From Ancylobacter defluvii (GTDB lineage: Bacteria > Pseudomonadota > Alphaproteobacteria > Rhizobiales > Xanthobacteraceae), in NCBI RefSeq assembly GCF_018390605.1, contig NZ_JAHBGD010000017.1:158240-222239 (forward strand): a stretch of 64,000 nucleotides of DNA, read 5' to 3'. Below the pieces are notes generated by a model that ran no database searches, was not told where the DNA came from, and saw only the letters and a list, made by a program, of their open reading frames with translations. Made by a program: the position numbers and the translations under genes. Positions 62,041 through 64,000 of this stretch are shown here, in pieces (positions within the stretch are counted from its first letter, which is position 1; each line of letters starts with the position of its first letter).

Positions 62041-63126
62041 CTAACGGATTTCGAAGCTCACCATCCGGCCACCGCCCTCGCGCGGTCCGTCGAACAGCAG
62101 CACCGCCCTGAGCGCGCCGCCCTCGTGCTTCAGCGGCAGCAGCGCCTCGGGCTTCCCCTCGCCGCCGAAGGCCGGCAGGTTCGCCACCAGCGTCGCGCCG
62201 GTGCCGGCAGTGGCGGCGCGGTAGACCGCATAGTCGCCATAGGCCACCGCCCGGCCCGCCGGCGGGTCGAGTTGCGGCCCGGCCAGGATGAGGAAGCCGC
62301 CGCCGAAGGCGATCAGGTCGCGAATGCCTCGCGGCGCGCCGAGCGTGTCCTTGCCGAGGTCGTAGGTGATCAGCTCCGCCTTGCCGGGCTCGCCGCCGAA
62401 CAGCGCGGCGAGCGGCACCGCCACCACCGCCGCCCGGCCCTCCACCACCGGCGCCCGCAAGCCGGCGAACAGCCGGCCCTCATGCACCGCGACGCCCTCG
62501 AGGTTGAGCCCGTGCTCGGCGAGCTTTCCGTCGAAGGCGCCGGCCAGTTGCGGCACCGAGCGCAGGAAGGCCGGCAGGTCGGTGGAAACCTCCACCGCCG
62601 GGCGCGGCCCCCGGATGTCGCCGCTGCGGTTCACCGAGCCCGGCACGAAGCGGATGCGGAACACCCGCCAGGTCGCCTTCGCCCGGATATTCGCCGCCGC
62701 CGGGTCGCTCTCGCGGCGCGGCCGGCCATGCGAGCCGATGACGTAGAAGGCGCCATCGGCATAGGCGACGCCCTCGGCGTCGAGCGACAGCGGCTCGCCG
62801 CCGAGACGGTCGGCGATCAGCGGGATGAAGGCGCCGGCCTCGCCCTCGTGCCGCCGCGCCATGACGATCTGCACCCCCTGCGCCTCGTCGTCGGCGATCA
62901 GGCACAGGCGCGGCAGCGCCGTGCCGTCCTCGCAGGCGATGCCGCTGATGTCGCGCGCGGTCTTGAAGTCGAGCTTCTTGCCGTTGCCGCCCGGCTCCAG
63001 CTTGCCGAACAGCCGCCCCTCGATCGGCCATTCCGTCTCGTCGGCCCGCGCCGCCCCGGCGCCGGCCAGAAGCAGCGGCCCCGCCAGCAGACCGAACCGC
63101 AAAGCCCGCACCCATGCGGCGATCAT
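62041..63126 (-). CDS. DUF3616 exported protein
   Basis: A 361-residue exported protein: signal peptide to about residue 29 (LRFGLLAGPLLLAGAGAARADE), then a DUF3616 domain with ARDISGIACEDGTALPRLCLIADDEAQGVQ, EPLSLDAEGVAYADGAFYVIGSHGRPRR and HGLNLEGVAVHEGRLFAGLRAPVVEGRAAVVAV, a beta-propeller-like pattern. Function unknown. ATG 63126 (GGGTGATG upstream) is preferred; an in-frame ATG at 63162 adds 12 polar residues. Confidence 0.86.
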   Translation of the reverse strand: MIAAWVRALRFGLLAGPLLLAGAGAARADETEWPIEGRLFGKLEPGGNGKKLDFKTARDISGIACEDGTALPRLCLIADDEAQGVQIVMARRHEGEAGAFIPLIADRLGGEPLSLDAEGVAYADGAFYVIGSHGRPRRESDPAAANIRAKATWRVFRIRFVPGSVNRSGDIRGPRPAVEVSTDLPAFLRSVPQLAGAFDGKLAEHGLNLEGVAVHEGRLFAGLRAPVVEGRAAVVAVPLAALFGGEPGKAELITYDLGKDTLGAPRGIRDLIAFGGGFLILAGPQLDPPAGRAVAYGDYAVYRAATAGTGATLVANLPAFGGEGKPEALLPLKHEGGALRAVLLFDGPREGGGRMVSFEIR

Positions 63127-63190
63127 GGCATCACCCGAAACGACGGAAAGGGTGTCATTCAACCACCCTTCGCCGGCACCGGCCAGAGCC

Positions 63191-63616
63191 TCAGGCGGTC
63201 GCCGGCATCTCGCCCATGTGGAACACTTCCCAGATGTGGCCGTCGGGATCCTCGAAGCCGTGCGAATACATGAAGCCGAGATCCTGCGGCGCGCGCGGCA
63301 CCGCGCCGCCGGCGGCCCGCGCCTTGGCCATCAGCGCGTCCACCGCCGCGCGGTCGTCCACCTGCAGCGCCACCAGCACCTCGGTGGTCTTGGCGGTGTC
63401 GGCGATTTCCTTGTGGGTGAAGCTTTTGAAGAACGGCTCGACCAGCAGCATGGCGAAGAAATTCTCGCCGATGATCATGCAGGTGGCATCATCATTGGTG
63501 AATTGCAGGTTGAAGCTGAAGCCGAGCGCGGTGAAGAATTCCACCGAACGCTTCAGCTCCTTCACCGGCAGGTTGACGAAGATCTGCCGGGCGACATGAA
63601 GCCCCTCATTGGCCAT
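63191..63616 (-). CDS. VOC-family (glyoxalase/bleomycin-resistance fold) protein
   Basis: A 141-residue VOC protein of the lactoylglutathione-lyase-like type: RQIFVNLPVKELKRSVEFFTALGFSFNLQFTNDDATCMIIGENFFAMLLVEPFFKSF and GFMYSHGFEDPDGHIWEVFHMGEM. The first His ligand position is Gln (ARQIF), while GHIWEVFHM keeps the Glu. ATG 63616 has GGGGGAGGG upstream. Substrate unknown. Confidence 0.9.
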   Translation of the reverse strand: MANEGLHVARQIFVNLPVKELKRSVEFFTALGFSFNLQFTNDDATCMIIGENFFAMLLVEPFFKSFTHKEIADTAKTTEVLVALQVDDRAAVDALMAKARAAGGAVPRAPQDLGFMYSHGFEDPDGHIWEVFHMGEMPATA

Positions 63617-63665
63617 GGGCAACCCTCCCCCTTGGGTAAGGGCGCACTATCGCATGCGCTGCCGT

Positions 63666-64000
63666 TCAGCGGTCGTCGGCGAGTACCGCTGCGAGGAGTT
63701 GGTCGAGGGCTGACGGATCCTGCGGGAATCCGGCCTCGATCCAGGCTTCCTCCGCCCGCTTCATCGCCACGCCCAGCGCCGGGCCGGGCGAGAGCCCGCG
63801 CGCCAGGAAATCCGCTGCCTTCAGCGGAAAAACCGGGATCGGCCAATCCAGCGCGATCGCCAGCAGCGCCCGCCAGCCTTCCTCGTCCGGTGCCGCACCG
63901 GAACGGGCGAAGGCGATCAGCGCCCGGTCGGTGAAGCGCTCGCGCGCCATCCGGTAGAGGAACGCCTTCTGCCCCTTCTCGCACATGCCCGGCGTCGGCG
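63666..64000 (-). CDS. cca: CCA tRNA nucleotidyltransferase, C-terminal part
   Basis: The frame is open to the window edge, so only about the last 111 residues are seen: GQKAFLYRMARERFTDRALIAFARSGAAPDEEGWRALLAIALDWPIPVFPLKAADFLARGLSPGPALGVAMKRAEEAWIEAGFPQDPSALDQLLAAV. This helical tail (FPLKAADFLARGLSPGPALG) is characteristic of the alphaproteobacterial PcnB/CCA family; the catalytic head with DxD lies outside. It adds or repairs the CCA end of tRNAs. Confidence 0.82.
   Translation of the reverse strand, partial: PTPGMCEKGQKAFLYRMARERFTDRALIAFARSGAAPDEEGWRALLAIALDWPIPVFPLKAADFLARGLSPGPALGVAMKRAEEAWIEAGFPQDPSALDQLLAAVLADDR

Overview
This 64 kb window reads as a chromosomal segment of a GC-rich alphaproteobacterium of the order Hyphomicrobiales (Rhizobiales). 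The family is less certain; gene content fits Xanthobacteraceae-like bacteria. The evidence is high GC with strongly biased third positions, GTG and TTG starts, the uvrC-pgsA-moaD-moaE and prs/rplY-pth-ychF neighbourhoods, Omp25-type outer membrane proteins ending in NYKF, a separate petA-petB-petC operon, and PetP/PetR-like regulators. There is no rRNA, recognisable tRNA, CRISPR array, transposase or prophage module. Nearly all of it is core genome, with a few accessory or decaying loci.

Layout. 1-3 kb: end of a urea/short-amide ABC transporter (UrtD partial, UrtE), formamidase and FmdB, a nitrogen-scavenging unit. 3-10 kb: gamma-glutamyltransferase, an unusual leader region with nested tiny ORFs ahead of a YaiI/DUF188 gene, a BKACE enzyme, a DUF1203 gene broken at its end by a 16-bp duplication, and PEP carboxylase. 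10-16.5 kb: Tim44-like and DUF805 membrane proteins, an orphan gene, uvrB and a phosphodiesterase. 16.5-19.2 kb: a biuret-hydrolase-like amidase with an NCS2 permease. 19.3-26 kb: peptidoglycan-binding, cupin and secreted proteins, RNase T2, rlmJ, cold-shock protein, GST and two Omp25-like proteins. 26-33 kb: SDR, EamA transporter, uvrC carrying palindromic repeats inside its reading frame, pgsA, moaDE, and a divergent marR/VOC-DoxX locus with two operators. 33-44 kb: ilvE, a MarR-OmpR-histidine kinase operon, a GFA pseudogene, csaA, proC, ybjN-like, ubiK-like, and the lgt-midA-pgeF-M24 run. 44-50 kb: lipoprotein, prs, secreted protein, rplY, pth, ychF. 50-53 kb: a palindromic repeat, ArsR-SRPBCC pair, two MaoC dehydratases and an EEP-family hydrolase. 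53-64 kb: cytochrome bc1 operon, trmL, an FRG-domain gene pair, ABC exporter, hemF, glycosyltransferase, DUF3616 and VOC proteins, and the C-terminal part of the CCA-adding enzyme.

How the genes work together. Urea/amide uptake, formamidase, biuret-type amidase, NCS2 permease and the ureidoglycine-type cupin all point to scavenging nitrogen from small amides and ureides. UvrB and UvrC belong to nucleotide excision repair. PetABC is the respiratory bc1 complex, and the PetP/PetR-like regulators sit 18 kb away with a sensor kinase. MoaD and MoaE together form molybdopterin synthase.

The most interesting signals are: (i) a 17-nt stretch exactly complementary to the 16S rRNA 3' end, driving a 25-codon ORF that overlaps a second tiny ORF and abuts an in-frame extension of the DUF188 gene across a terminator hairpin; (ii) palindromic repeat units translated inside uvrC; (iii) several short perfect tandem duplications of 14-16 bp, one of which truncates a gene; (iv) an FRG-domain two-gene cassette. 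Residue numbers and domain limits are read by eye, and no database search was run.
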